Origin: Chloroflexota bacterium
Lineage (GTDB): Bacteria; Chloroflexota; Limnocylindria; P2-11E
DNA: 64,000 bases
Direction: 5' to 3'
Assembly: GCA_005889405.1 (NCBI GenBank)
Contig: VBFY01000014.1
Span: 1 to 64,000, forward strand
Below, one piece after another: positions 8,013 through 17,047 of this stretch. Position numbers and translations under genes: made by a program. Positions within the stretch are counted from its first letter, which is position 1, and each line of letters opens with the position of its first letter. The notes under the pieces are model-generated. The model did no database searches, had not been told where the DNA came from, and saw only the letters and a program-made list of their open reading frames with translations.

Positions 8013-9266
8013 TTAGGCATCGGGCAGCGCACCGGCATCCAATCGCCGCGCGGCCTCACCCTGCAACGACTCCGCGTACTTTAGCCCGCTGCCCGTGTTG
8101 AAAACGACGACGCTCTCGTCGTCGCGGATCCAACCGTCGCGACGCAGCTTCGCGGCCGCGGCGAGCGCAGCCGCTCCTTCGGGACAGACCAACATCCCCT
8201 CCATCGTGCCGACAAGACGCATCATGTCGCGGATCTCGTCGTCGGTGACGGCGAGCGCGATGCCCGAGGTCTCTCGGAGCGCGCGGAGGACGAGAAAGTC
8301 GCCGAGCGCCTTTGGCACGCGGATGCCCGCGGCAAACGTCTTCGGATCCGGCCACGGCTCCGACTCGTTCGCGCCGGCCTCGAAGGCACGCACGATCGGC
8401 GCGCAGCCCGTGGCCTGCGCCGCGACGAACCGCGGCATGTCGTCCGGAGCGATCCAACCGATGTCGCGCAGCTCCGCGAATCCCTTCCACATCCCGATGA
8501 GGCCCACACCGCCGCCGGTCGGGTACACGATGACGTCGGGCAGCTTCCACTCGAGCTGCTCGGCGAGCTCGAACCCCATCGTCTTCTTGCCTTCGATGCG
8601 GTACGGCTCCTTCAGCGTCGACGCGTCGTACCACCCGCGCTCCGCGCAGGTGTGCTTCACGACCGCGCCCGCGTTGGCGATCGAACCCGGCACGAGATAG
8701 ACCTCGGCGCCGTACGAGGCGGTCTCGCGCACGATCGTCTGCGGCGTCGTGTCGGGCATAACGACCACGACGCGGATACCCGCGCGGGCTCCGTACGCCG
8801 CCCAGGCCGCGCCGGCGTTGCCGGCGGTCGGGAGCGCGATCGTGCTCACGCCGAGCTCGAGGGCGCGCGTGACGCCGACGGCGGCGCCGCGGGCCTTGAA
8901 TGTCCCGGTGGGGAGCAGCCCCTCGTCTTTCACGCGTAAGCCGGAGAGGTCGAGCTCGTCCCCGATCCGGCGCGCATCCAGGAGTGGTGTCAGCGGCTCG
9001 CCGAGCGTCACGACGCGCTCGGGATCCTCGATCGGGAGCAGCTCTCTATAGCGCCAGAGGGTCGGCGGACGCCGCGCGAGCACTTCGCGCTGCATGGCCT
9101 CGTGGACCCGCTCGAGGTCGTACCGGACGAGGAGCGGGCCGCCGTCGATGATGCAGGTCTGCTGCAGCGTGTCGATCTGGAAGTCCTCGCCGCCGCGCGA
9201 GCACTCGAGGTGCGTCGCGAAACTCGCGCTTCGCCCGCTAAACGGGGGCACCTCCCCCCGAGTCAC
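8013..9266 (-). CDS. thrC: Threonine synthase
   Basis: About 417 aa, PLP fold-type II. The PLP lysine is in PTGTFKARGA, the Asn loop is in PTAGNAGAAWAAYG, and the phosphate loop is PTGGGVGLIGMWKG. It converts O-phosphohomoserine to threonine. The N-terminal zinc-ribbon-like segment is degenerate: one Cys remains in ECSRGGE and one in QQTCII, where relatives often carry CxxC pairs. GTG 9266 gives a 4-bp GTGA overlap with murA. GTG 9251 is a possible internal start, but its purine run is too close to serve as a ribosome site. Confidence 0.92.
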   Translation of the reverse strand: MTRGEVPPFSGRSASFATHLECSRGGEDFQIDTLQQTCIIDGGPLLVRYDLERVHEAMQREVLARRPPTLWRYRELLPIEDPERVVTLGEPLTPLLDARRIGDELDLSGLRVKDEGLLPTGTFKARGAAVGVTRALELGVSTIALPTAGNAGAAWAAYGARAGIRVVVVMPDTTPQTIVRETASYGAEVYLVPGSIANAGAVVKHTCAERGWYDASTLKEPYRIEGKKTMGFELAEQLEWKLPDVIVYPTGGGVGLIGMWKGFAELRDIGWIAPDDMPRFVAAQATGCAPIVRAFEAGANESEPWPDPKTFAAGIRVPKALGDFLVLRALRETSGIALAVTDDEIRDMMRLVGTMEGMLVCPEGAAALAAAAKLRRDGWIRDDESVVVFNTGSGLKYAESLQGEAARRLDAGALPDA

Positions 9267-10546
9267 GCCGCGCGTTCGATCTTCGCGCCAAGAGCCCGAA
9301 GACGAGTGTCGAGATCCTCGAAACCGCGGTCGATCTGCTCGACATTGCTGATGACGCTCTTCCCAGTCGCGCACAGCGTCGCCGCAAGCAGGGCCATGCC
9401 CGCGCGGATGTCGGGACTGCGCAGCTCCGCGGCGCGCAGCTTCGACGGACCCATCACCACGGCACGATGCGGATCGGCGAGCACGATGTGCGCGCCCATC
9501 TCCCTCGTGAGGGTATCCACGAAGAAGAGCCTGCCCTCGAACATCCACTCATGGATGAGCACGACGCCATCCGCCTGCGTCGCGAACGCGGTCGCGATGC
9601 TCGTGAGGTCGGTCGGGAAGCCGGGCCACACCTGGGGCTTCAGCGTCGGGATCGCGTCGCCGAGGTCGGGCTCGACCACGTAGCGCTCTCTTGCCGGCAC
9701 GAAGATGTCGTCGCCACGCACTTCTGTGTCGATGCCGAGACGCTTGAATACGAGAAGCGTCATGCGCAGGTGCTGGGGCACGGCGTCGCGGATCGTCACC
9801 TCACCGTGCGTCATAGCGGTCGTCGCGATGAGCGAGCCGACTTCCATGTGATCGTTGAGCAGCGTGTGGTCGATCCCCTTGAGGCGGTCGACGCCGTCGA
9901 TGACGATCTTGTTCGTCCCGACGCCGAGGATGCGCGCTCCCATCTTCATGAGCGCCATGCCGAGCTGCTGGACATGAGGCTCGCTCGCGGCGTTGTAGAT
10001 CGTCGTCCGCCCCTTCGCGAGCACGGCCGCCATGAGCGCGTTCTCGGTCGCGGTCACCGACGCCTCGTCGAGCATGACGTCGGCGCCCACGAGACCGTCG
10101 GTCTTCAGGTCGTACGCGCCGGCGGAGGTGTCGAGCTCCGCACCGAACGCGCTGAGAGCGAGGAAGTGCGTGTCGTTGCGCCGCCGTCCGATGACATCGC
10201 CGCCCGGCGGCCCGAGCCGCGCATGTTTCAGCCTCGCGACGAGAGGCGCGGCGAAAAGGAGCGATGCGCGTATCTCGCGGCTGAGGGTCGCCGGGATCTG
10301 CTGGCTCTTCAGCCCCGCGGCCGTGATGCGGACCGTCTTTGGATCGAGCTCTTCCACAATCGCGCCGAGCGCGCTCGCGATCTCGAGCATCCCACGCACG
10401 TCGCGGATGCGCGGAACGTTGTGGAGGGTCACGGGCTCGTCGGTGAGGAGCGCGGCCGCGATGAGCGGCAACGCTTCGTTCTTGTTGCCCGCCGGGCGGA
10501 TCTCTCCGCGCAGCGGCGTGCCGCCCTCGACGATGAACCGTGCCAT
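9263..10546 (-). CDS. murA: UDP-N-acetylglucosamine 1-carboxyvinyltransferase, Asp-type (fosfomycin-insensitive signature)
   Basis: About 427 aa, starting at ATG 10546. It adds enolpyruvate from PEP to UDP-GlcNAc, the first committed step of peptidoglycan synthesis. Visible motifs are PAGNKNEALPLIAA (substrate Lys/Asn), ATLSREIRASLLF, LGPPGGDVIGRR, and NDHMEVGSLIATTA. Position 117 is Asp where most bacteria have the Cys that fosfomycin alkylates; Mycobacterium and Chlamydia carry the same change, so the enzyme should be active but fosfomycin-insensitive. It lies between the gamma-glutamyltransferase and threonine synthase genes on the same strand. Confidence 0.93.
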   Translation of the reverse strand: MARFIVEGGTPLRGEIRPAGNKNEALPLIAAALLTDEPVTLHNVPRIRDVRGMLEIASALGAIVEELDPKTVRITAAGLKSQQIPATLSREIRASLLFAAPLVARLKHARLGPPGGDVIGRRRNDTHFLALSAFGAELDTSAGAYDLKTDGLVGADVMLDEASVTATENALMAAVLAKGRTTIYNAASEPHVQQLGMALMKMGARILGVGTNKIVIDGVDRLKGIDHTLLNDHMEVGSLIATTAMTHGEVTIRDAVPQHLRMTLLVFKRLGIDTEVRGDDIFVPARERYVVEPDLGDAIPTLKPQVWPGFPTDLTSIATAFATQADGVVLIHEWMFEGRLFFVDTLTREMGAHIVLADPHRAVVMGPSKLRAAELRSPDIRAGMALLAATLCATGKSVISNVEQIDRGFEDLDTRLRALGAKIERAA

Positions 10547-10554
10547 CCGGCCGC

Positions 10555-12105
10555 CTAGCCTAGCCCGATGGCGACCGCAGGCTTCAGCTGATCGACGCCG
10601 CCGCGGAGCTCTCCGGTCTTGTGATCGATGAGGATCGCGTTCGGGCGCGCGAACCACGCTGACATCAGAGTCTCTTCCTTAACTTCGACGTCGTGTCCGA
10701 GCGCGGCGAGACCTTCGCGAACGTCCTCGGGGATGCGCGAATCCACCAGCAGTCCCTCGCCCTCGTCGTGCACGCGCGGGCGATTCACCGCGTCCTGCGG
10801 TCCATCGCCGAAGTCGACGATGTTCACGATCGCCTGCGTCACCGCGCTCATGATCTTGCGACCGCCGGGCGCTCCGACCGCGAGCAGCGGCGCATCGCCA
10901 CGCACGATCAGCGTCGGCGCTCCCGCCCAAAGGACGCCCTTGCGAGGAGCGATCGAGTTCGGATGTCCCGGCACTGGATCGAACCAGGTCATGCCGTCGA
11001 CCAGGACGATCCCGGTCCCCTTCGGTACGAATCCCGATCCGAATCCCTGTCCGAGGGTCTGCGTCAGCGAGACCATCGTGTGCTCTTTATCGATCGCGTT
11101 GAGGTGTGTCGTGTGATCCGCGAGCTGTGAAAAGCGATAGAGGAAGGCGGCGCGCAGCGCCTCGGCGACCAGATGAAGGTGATCGACGCCGCCCTGCTCC
11201 TTCGCCCCGACCGGGAACGCATCGAGCACCGTGAGCGCACGCGCCACCGTCGGCCCACCGGTGAGACCGTCGAGCGTGATGATGCGATGACCGCGGTACA
11301 TCGTCTGGAGCGGCTTGCTTTGGGTGGCCTCGTACGTCGCGAGATCCGCCGCACTGAGCACGCCGCCGTTCGCACGAACGTCGGCCACGATCGCCTCGGC
11401 GATCTCGCCGCGATAGAGCACCTTCGGGCCGTCGCGTGCGATGCACTCGAGCGTGTGCGCGAGATCGGTCTGGACGACGCGGTCCGAAGGCTCGGTACCG
11501 ATCGGCGGCCGGAGCGGCGCACCGCTCGGCCGGAAGAAGACGCGGCGCGCGTCGCCCGCCTTCCAGAGGCGCTCGGCATACATCGCGAACGAGAGTGCGA
11601 CGTACCAGTCGATCTCGAAGCCCCCGCGTGCGAGCCGGATCGCCGGCTCCATCACGCGACGGCGCGGGAGCGATCCGTAGCGCTCGAGCGCGAGGCAGAG
11701 CGCGGCGGCCTGACCCGGGACGCTCACCGACGTCGCGCCGTCGATGTTCGCGCCGTCCTTGACCGCGGGCCAGAGGTACATACCCGCCCGAGCGTCGCCG
11801 CCGACCAGCTCGAACATGTCGGCGCGAGCGCCGAGCGGAGCACGCGTGCTGCCCTCTATCGACGCGACGGTGCCGTCAGCGCGGCGCATGACGAGACCGG
11901 CGATGCCGCCGATGCCGCTCGTAAATGGCTCGACGACGCCCATCACGAACGCGGCCGCGACCGCCGCGTCGACGGCATTCCCGCCGTCGTGCAGCATCTC
12001 GACGCCCGCCTCCGCGGCGAGGTGATGCTCTGCCGTGACCATGCCGCCACGCGCGACGGGTTCGGTCTTGGAGTGGTGCCACTGGCTGCGGATGTCGGTG
12101 ATCAA
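10555..12105 (-). CDS. Gamma-glutamyltransferase family protein
   Basis: About 516 aa, an N-terminal-nucleophile hydrolase made as one precursor. The nucleophile of the small subunit is the first Thr (about 332) of HTTHLNAID, where self-cleavage would occur. Other marks are GGNAVDAAVA near residue 42, VVEPFTSGIGG and the oxyanion Gly-Gly in GAPGGRKIMSA. Members cleave gamma-glutamyl bonds of glutathione-like compounds. No signal peptide is visible, so it may be cytoplasmic, unlike the periplasmic enzymes. A TAGTAT box lies 11 bp upstream of ATG 12105. It stops 8 bp before murA starts. Confidence 0.9.
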   Translation of the reverse strand: MITDIRSQWHHSKTEPVARGGMVTAEHHLAAEAGVEMLHDGGNAVDAAVAAAFVMGVVEPFTSGIGGIAGLVMRRADGTVASIEGSTRAPLGARADMFELVGGDARAGMYLWPAVKDGANIDGATSVSVPGQAAALCLALERYGSLPRRRVMEPAIRLARGGFEIDWYVALSFAMYAERLWKAGDARRVFFRPSGAPLRPPIGTEPSDRVVQTDLAHTLECIARDGPKVLYRGEIAEAIVADVRANGGVLSAADLATYEATQSKPLQTMYRGHRIITLDGLTGGPTVARALTVLDAFPVGAKEQGGVDHLHLVAEALRAAFLYRFSQLADHTTHLNAIDKEHTMVSLTQTLGQGFGSGFVPKGTGIVLVDGMTWFDPVPGHPNSIAPRKGVLWAGAPTLIVRGDAPLLAVGAPGGRKIMSAVTQAIVNIVDFGDGPQDAVNRPRVHDEGEGLLVDSRIPEDVREGLAALGHDVEVKEETLMSAWFARPNAILIDHKTGELRGGVDQLKPAVAIGLG

Positions 12106-12128
12106 GGGACGCGCCGATACTAAGCGTG

Positions 12129-12737
12129 ATGCGTTACGAGGCCATCGGGTTCGATCTCCTCACCGCGCTGCTCGACTCCTGGTCGCTGTTCGCGGACATC
12201 GCCGGCGGACGCGAGCGCGGTATGCGTTGGCACGCGGCGTCGCAGTCGTTGCTCCGCGGGAAGCCGTACCGCCCGTTCGACGACGTGATCCGCGATGGCG
12301 CGGGCGTCGTCGGCATCGACCGAACGAAGGCGGACGAGCTGCTGGCTCGCTGGGGCGAGTCCGCGCCCTGGCCCGATGTGCCGGGTGTCCTCGCGCATCT
12401 AAATTCCTACACGCGTTTCATCGTCACGAACTGCTCCGAGCACCTCGGCGCGCTCGCTGCCGCGCGCGCCGGGACGTTCGACCTGGTGATGACTGCGGAA
12501 CGCGCCGGCGCCTACAAGCCAGACCCGCGCCCCTACCGCGCGGCGCTCGATGCGCTCACGCTGCACCGCAAGCGCGTGCTGTTCGTCGCGGGGTCGGCGC
12601 ACGACGTCGGCGGTGCGTCGCGCGCGGGCATGGACGTGTACTGGGCGAACCGCGGACGCGTGCCGCCGCCGACCGACGCGAAGGCGATCCGCGAGGAAGA
12701 GGACCTCCGCGGACTTCTCGACGTGCTGGAGGCGTAG
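12129..12737 (+). CDS. HAD-superfamily hydrolase (haloacid dehalogenase-like)
   Basis: About 202 aa. Motif I is the nucleophile Asp in AIGFDLLTALLDSW. Motif II is Thr/Asn in FIVTNCSEHLG. Motif III is Lys in GAYKPDPRPYRAAL, and motif IV is in VAGSAHDVGGASRAGMD. The layout is that of the haloacid dehalogenase/phosphoglycolate phosphatase group, with a helical cap at about residues 20-90. The substrate is unknown. ATG 12129 is preferred over GTG 12126. The stop codon is 2 bp before the probable start of the nuclease gene, so they form a two-gene unit. Confidence 0.87.
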   Translation: MRYEAIGFDLLTALLDSWSLFADIAGGRERGMRWHAASQSLLRGKPYRPFDDVIRDGAGVVGIDRTKADELLARWGESAPWPDVPGVLAHLNSYTRFIVTNCSEHLGALAAARAGTFDLVMTAERAGAYKPDPRPYRAALDALTLHRKRVLFVAGSAHDVGGASRAGMDVYWANRGRVPPPTDAKAIREEEDLRGLLDVLEA

Positions 12738-12739
12738 CT

Positions 12740-14572
12740 ATTCCGATCGGTCGCGACGCCATCGTGCTGCGCGACGACGGTCTGCCGTGCGATCCGCGGA
12801 CCGATCTCGACTGGCTCGACTGGGTCGCCGCGGGAGAGACGCGCAACTGGTGCCGGAACGACCTGCTGCTCGACTGGCTCGACGAATATCCGACCATTCA
12901 TGGCTTCGCGCCGGACGATCAGCTTCCCGGCTACGACGAGACCTTCGACCTCGGACGTTTCCTCATGCGGCAGGGTCGCGCGTTCGAGAAGGCCGTGCTC
13001 GCCGACCTCGCGCAGCGCTGGCAGCTCGTCCGCATCACGCACCGACCCGATGAGGCGCGCGCTCTTCCCGCCGCGATCGCGACGCACGAGGCGATGGAGG
13101 CCGGCGTGCCGATCATCGCCGGCGGTGTCCTCCGCGATCCGCAGCTGCGGATGTTCGGCGTCGTCGACCTGCTCGTGCGCTCGGACGTGCTCGGCCAGCT
13201 CTGTCCCGCCGCGTTCGTCGGCGATCCGCTCGAGCTCGCGGCGATCGGGCTCTCGCACGGGCGGCACTACCGCGTCGTCGACGTGAAGTTCAAGACCCTC
13301 GACCTCCTGAAGCTTGGCGGGCTCTCCACATCGCCGAGCGATCTCGACACGCTCGCGCAGGCCTGGGTCTACAACGAGGCGCTCGGGCGAATGCAGGGCT
13401 ACACGCCGCCCGCGTCATACGTCGCCGGCCGCGCATGGAAGCAGGGCGACGAGCGCGGCGATCGCTGTTGGGAGCGCCTGGCGCGTGTGCCGCACGACAC
13501 GGTCGTGCGCGGCCGCGACGCCGATCTCCGAGACGTCGTGCAGCAGGCCGCGGCGTGGATCCGTCGCGTGCGGACCGAGGGCGCCGAGTGGCGCGTGCTT
13601 CCGCTGCCATCGGTCCCGGAGCTGTGGCCGAACATGAAAGCGAATGGGGCTGGTCCATGGCACGACGCGAAGGCGAAGATCGCGGCCGCGCTCGCCGACC
13701 TCACGCTCCTCCCGCGTGTGAACACCGTGCACCGCGCCCGCGCACACGATGCGGGCGTGACGCGCTGGGACGACCCTCGCACGTCATCGCAGTTGCTCGG
13801 AGTGAGCAACGAACGTGAGGCGGCCATCGTCGACGCCGTGCTGGCCGTGAACCGGCCAGGCGGCGAGACGGTGCGGCCGGAGCGGATGGTCATGGCTACA
13901 CAGGCGTGGCGGGATCGAGCGCCGGTCGAATTCTTCGTCGACTTCGAGTTCCTGCCGGACCTGAACGACGACTTCGCGGCCTTCCCGCGCAAGGGCGGTC
14001 AGTCGCTGATCTTCCAGATCGGCTCCGGAACGTACCAGGGCGCGCAGTGGCGATTCGAGCAGTTCACCGCCCGCGACCTGTCCCTCGCCGCCGAGGCGCG
14101 GATGATCGACGCGTGGCTCGCGCACCTCGGCTTGGCCGCGGGGGAGGCCGGCCACGGTCTCGGTGACGCACGCCTGGTTCATTGGTCGCCGGCCGAGACG
14201 AGCAACTTCGAGCGCGCGTACGACAACGCCCGCGCGCGTCATCCCGATCGCGACTGGCCGGCGCTGGTGTGGTTCGACCTACTGCACGAGGTCGTGCAGG
14301 CCGAGCCACTCGTGGTGCGCGGCGCGTTCTCGTTCTCGCTCAAGCCGATCGCGCGGTCGCTCCACGCGCTCGGACACATCCAGACGCACTGGGGCGAGGG
14401 TCTGGCGGATGGAGCCGGTGCGATGGCCGGTGCCTGGAACGCGGAGGTCGAGGCGAAGCGGAAAGGCGTCGCGCTTGCCGCGACCGAGGTCATGGGCGAG
14501 ATCGCCCGCTACAACGAGGTCGACTGCCGCGTGATGGCGGAGATCCTCGACTACCTCCGGCGCGAGCGCTAG
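12740..14572 (+). CDS. TM0106-like RecB-family nuclease with C-terminal RNase H-like domain
   Basis: About 610 aa if translation begins at ATT 12740. That codon sits 7 nt after GGAGG (12728-12732) and 2 bp after the HAD stop; the first canonical codon is GTG 12764 (602 aa). The N-terminal half resembles a RecB/PD-(D/E)xK nuclease, with GVVDLLVR, VVDVKFKT and GRAFEKAVLADL. The C-terminal part resembles an RNase H/DEDD exonuclease: FFVDFEFLPD, then HWSPAETSNFE and YNEVDCRVMAEILDYL. It is probably a DNA-processing nuclease. No helicase is adjacent. It converges on the next gene with a 4-bp stop overlap (CTAG). Confidence 0.78.
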   Translation: MPIGRDAIVLRDDGLPCDPRTDLDWLDWVAAGETRNWCRNDLLLDWLDEYPTIHGFAPDDQLPGYDETFDLGRFLMRQGRAFEKAVLADLAQRWQLVRITHRPDEARALPAAIATHEAMEAGVPIIAGGVLRDPQLRMFGVVDLLVRSDVLGQLCPAAFVGDPLELAAIGLSHGRHYRVVDVKFKTLDLLKLGGLSTSPSDLDTLAQAWVYNEALGRMQGYTPPASYVAGRAWKQGDERGDRCWERLARVPHDTVVRGRDADLRDVVQQAAAWIRRVRTEGAEWRVLPLPSVPELWPNMKANGAGPWHDAKAKIAAALADLTLLPRVNTVHRARAHDAGVTRWDDPRTSSQLLGVSNEREAAIVDAVLAVNRPGGETVRPERMVMATQAWRDRAPVEFFVDFEFLPDLNDDFAAFPRKGGQSLIFQIGSGTYQGAQWRFEQFTARDLSLAAEARMIDAWLAHLGLAAGEAGHGLGDARLVHWSPAETSNFERAYDNARARHPDRDWPALVWFDLLHEVVQAEPLVVRGAFSFSLKPIARSLHALGHIQTHWGEGLADGAGAMAGAWNAEVEAKRKGVALAATEVMGEIARYNEVDCRVMAEILDYLRRER

Positions 14573-15435
14573 GCCTCGTAGCGCTCGACGAACGATCCGC
14601 ATTTCGCGACGAGTTCGGACGGGTCATCGTCACGCCAACTTTCGCCGAACACGAGGTAATGGAGCATCCGCCCGACCAGGCACACGCGGAGCCCGGCCGG
14701 CCCGACGAGTGCCAGGCAGGCGTCTTCGAGACGCCGCGGGTCGACCGTCGGATCCGCCCAACCATCTTCGACCGTGGTCTCGAGCAGGAGACAGGCGAGA
14801 TCGTACGCGCGGGTTCCCCTGCCGAGGTGAGCCGCGTCGATGATGCGCAGCGACCCACCGCTCTCGAGCATGTTGCGAAGAACGAAGTCGCCGTGAACGA
14901 GATCGGTGATCGGAAGGCGTAACGAGCGAGCGCCCGCCGTCAGGCGCTCGAGGCGACCGAGCAACGCCGCGGTCGGCGGGCGTGCACGCATTCGCGCCAG
15001 GAGATCCGCATCCCCATTGAATACGACGCCCTGTATGTAGGCGGACCAGTCCCGGTCAGTCTCAGGTCGCACGTCCGCCTGAAGTCCGTTGGCTCGGAGC
15101 AGCTGATCCAAGCCGTCACCGTCGATCTGAGTCGGGACCACGCCGTCGACGAACTCTTCCACGATGTAGGTGGCTCCGTCGGGCAAGACCCCGTAGACGA
15201 GCCACTGTGATGTCGGCCAGCCACGACGTCTGAGCTTTTCAATGGAGCGCGCGGCGGCGAAGAGCTGCGCTGCCGACAGCTCGCGGGCATGCCACTTGAG
15301 CACGCCACGTTCGCCACGTGGACCACGCAACTCGTGCGCGCCTTGCAGGTAGCCGCCCGGGAGACGACCGACAAGCGACCAACTCGTGGCATGGCGTTTG
15401 TTGATCAAGTGGATGACGTCGGACATATCGGTCAT
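14569..15435 (-). CDS. Aminoglycoside phosphotransferase-like kinase (APH/ChoK family)
   Basis: About 288 aa. The kinase core is complete: Lys in GVLKWHA (about residue 47), the hinge IVEEFVDG, the catalytic loop HGDFVLRNML (Asp183, Asn188), and the metal Asp200 in RIIDAAHLG. Family members phosphorylate small molecules such as aminoglycosides, choline or homoserine; the substrate cannot be read from sequence. It stands alone, between a convergent nuclease gene and a trans-sulfuration gene. ATG 15426 is an alternative start. Confidence 0.82.
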   Translation of the reverse strand: MTDMSDVIHLINKRHATSWSLVGRLPGGYLQGAHELRGPRGERGVLKWHARELSAAQLFAAARSIEKLRRRGWPTSQWLVYGVLPDGATYIVEEFVDGVVPTQIDGDGLDQLLRANGLQADVRPETDRDWSAYIQGVVFNGDADLLARMRARPPTAALLGRLERLTAGARSLRLPITDLVHGDFVLRNMLESGGSLRIIDAAHLGRGTRAYDLACLLLETTVEDGWADPTVDPRRLEDACLALVGPAGLRVCLVGRMLHYLVFGESWRDDDPSELVAKCGSFVERYEA

Positions 15436-15475
15436 ACGACGAACACGGGTCTACGCGCCTGCAGGAGCAGGCAAG

Positions 15476-16675
15476 CTAGACCTTTGCCAGCGCTCCATCG
15501 AGGTCAGCAACGATGTCGTCTGGATCTTCGATGCCGACCGAGAAACGCAGCGTGCCCTCGTTGATCCCGAGGCGCGCCCGTTCCTCCGGCGCCACGCGCC
15601 GGTGCGAGGAGATCGCGGGGTAGAGCACCTCGCTGAAGAGATCGCCGAGCGTGGTCGCAGACGCCGCGAGCTGCAGCGCGTCGAGGAATCGGAAGGCGGC
15701 CGCCTTCGTCGCGTCTTTGAGATCGAACGTGACGACCCCCCCGAAGAGGCCGCCGAACTGCCGCTTGGCGAGCTCGTGCTGCGGGTGGTCAGGGAGACCC
15801 GGATAGCGGACGCGAGCGATCTTGGGATGCGACGCGAGGTGTCGAGCGACACGCTGCGCGGTCTCGCATTGGCGGCGAACTCGCAGCTCGAGCGTGCGCA
15901 TGCCGCGGATGCAGAGCCACGCCTCGTGCGGTGGCAGATACGCACCGTCGAGGATGGTCCGGTCGCGCATCGCCTTCGCGACCTCGGCGCTGCCGGCGAC
16001 GCTGCCCGCCATCACGTCGCCATGCCCGTTGACATACTTCGTCAGCGAGTGGATCACGACGTCGGCACCGAGTGTCGCGGGCCGCAGCAGCACCGGGGAC
16101 GCGAACGTCGCGTCGACGGCGAGCGTCGCGCCGCTCGTGTGCGCGAGCTTCGCGAGCGCGGCGACGTCGGTGATGCGCAGCAGCGGGTTGGCCATCGCCT
16201 CGATGTACAGGAGCGTCGTCGGCGCCTCGCGCAGCGCTGCCTCGACCTTCCTTGGGTCGGTCGCGTCGACGAAGATGATCTTCGCCCCGCGTTCACGGAT
16301 CCAGCGCTCGAACAGCGCGCGTACCTGACCGTAGATGTCCTCCTGCGCGACGATGCGGCCACCGCCGGCGACCGCGCAGGCGTCGACGAACGCCGCAATC
16401 GCGGCCATGCCCGAAACAAAGCACGTCGCAGCCGCGGTCCCCTCGAGCTCGGCGAGCGCAATCTCGAGCGCGGCGGTCGTCGGCGTGCCGTAGCGCCCGT
16501 AGACGTAGCCCGCGCGGTCGTTGCCGAAAACTTCGTCCTGCGCGGCCGCGGAGCGGTAATCGAAGGCGACGCTCTGCACGAGAGGGGGCGCGACCGGGAT
16601 GCCGTCACCTGACGGAAGCGCGCGCGCAGACCGCACGACGCGCGTGCCGATTCGTATCCCCTTCTCGATCCCCAT
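15476..16675 (-). CDS. Second trans-sulfuration PLP enzyme (cystathionine gamma-lyase/methionine gamma-lyase type)
   Basis: About 399 aa. Motifs are VYGRYGTPTTAALE, FVSGMAAIAAF, YIEAMANPLL and the PLP lysine in HSLTKYVNGHGDVMAG, with SVGIEDPDDIVADL near the C-terminus. It differs clearly from the homologue at 847-1995: ANPLL replaces TNPLL and the start is more diverged. The two probably do different steps, for example synthase versus lyase. A TAGACT box lies 8 bp before ATG 16675, and there is no Shine-Dalgarno. Confidence 0.91.
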   Translation of the reverse strand: MGIEKGIRIGTRVVRSARALPSGDGIPVAPPLVQSVAFDYRSAAAQDEVFGNDRAGYVYGRYGTPTTAALEIALAELEGTAAATCFVSGMAAIAAFVDACAVAGGGRIVAQEDIYGQVRALFERWIRERGAKIIFVDATDPRKVEAALREAPTTLLYIEAMANPLLRITDVAALAKLAHTSGATLAVDATFASPVLLRPATLGADVVIHSLTKYVNGHGDVMAGSVAGSAEVAKAMRDRTILDGAYLPPHEAWLCIRGMRTLELRVRRQCETAQRVARHLASHPKIARVRYPGLPDHPQHELAKRQFGGLFGGVVTFDLKDATKAAAFRFLDALQLAASATTLGDLFSEVLYPAISSHRRVAPEERARLGINEGTLRFSVGIEDPDDIVADLDGALAKV

Positions 16676-16683
16676 CGCTCGCG

Positions 16684-16689
16684 AGTCTA
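16684..16689 (-). promoter_or_regulatory. -10 box TAGACT of the trans-sulfuration gene
   Basis: TANNNT box 8 bp upstream of ATG 16675 on the minus strand; probable leaderless transcript. Confidence 0.45.
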
Positions 16690-16699
16690 GGTGCGCGGA

Positions 16700-17047
16700 C
16701 TAGTGGCCGGCCTCTTCCTCGATGCGCTCTTCGACGACCTCTTTGGCGACGGGGCGAGGATGCTCGGTCTCCATTGACTTCGCGCGCTCGATGAGATCCG
16801 CGACCTTCTGACCGCCTTTACGGCCGATCCGCTCGAAGTGACCGGGGCCGTACTTCGCGGTCACGGCCTTGCCGCCCTTCTTGCCGATGCGGCCGAAGAA
16901 CTCGGGGCCGTACTTGTTCGCGGTGCTGGAGCCGCCCTTCTTGCCGATCTTCTCGTAGAACTCAGGCCCGTACTTTTCGCTGACCAAGCGACCGCCCATG
17001 CGGCCCGCCTCGGCCACCGTCATTCCACCACCGGATCTGCGCGCCAT
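16700..17047 (-). CDS. KGG-repeat stress protein (YciG/Gsi-B-like)
   Basis: About 115 aa, hydrophilic. Three tandem copies of a 20-residue unit are visible: YGPEFYEKIGKKGG, YGPEFFGRIGKKGG and YGPGHFERIGRKGG, preceded by a partial unit (GRMGGRLVSE). KGG repeats occur in general-stress and desiccation proteins of Bacillus and enterics; the molecular action is not known. A charged tail of about 35 residues follows. AAAGGAG is placed 6-7 nt before ATG 17047, so this gene has a normal ribosome site, unlike many neighbours. The 178-bp spacer upstream holds a CGCAA-CGA-TTGCG inverted repeat at 17134-17146. Confidence 0.88.
   Translation of the reverse strand: MARRSGGGMTVAEAGRMGGRLVSEKYGPEFYEKIGKKGGSSTANKYGPEFFGRIGKKGGKAVTAKYGPGHFERIGRKGGQKVADLIERAKSMETEHPRPVAKEVVEERIEEEAGH

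Noticed and set aside
10546-10657. N-terminal extension of MurA to 10657
   Set aside because: The extension lies within the end of the gamma-glutamyltransferase gene, is Arg-rich, and MurA proteins start at MARFIVEGG-like sequence.
16740-17010. Periodic 60-bp similarity that could be taken for a repeat array
   Set aside because: It encodes the KGG peptide repeats; the spacing and sequence follow codons, and there are no spacers as in CRISPR.
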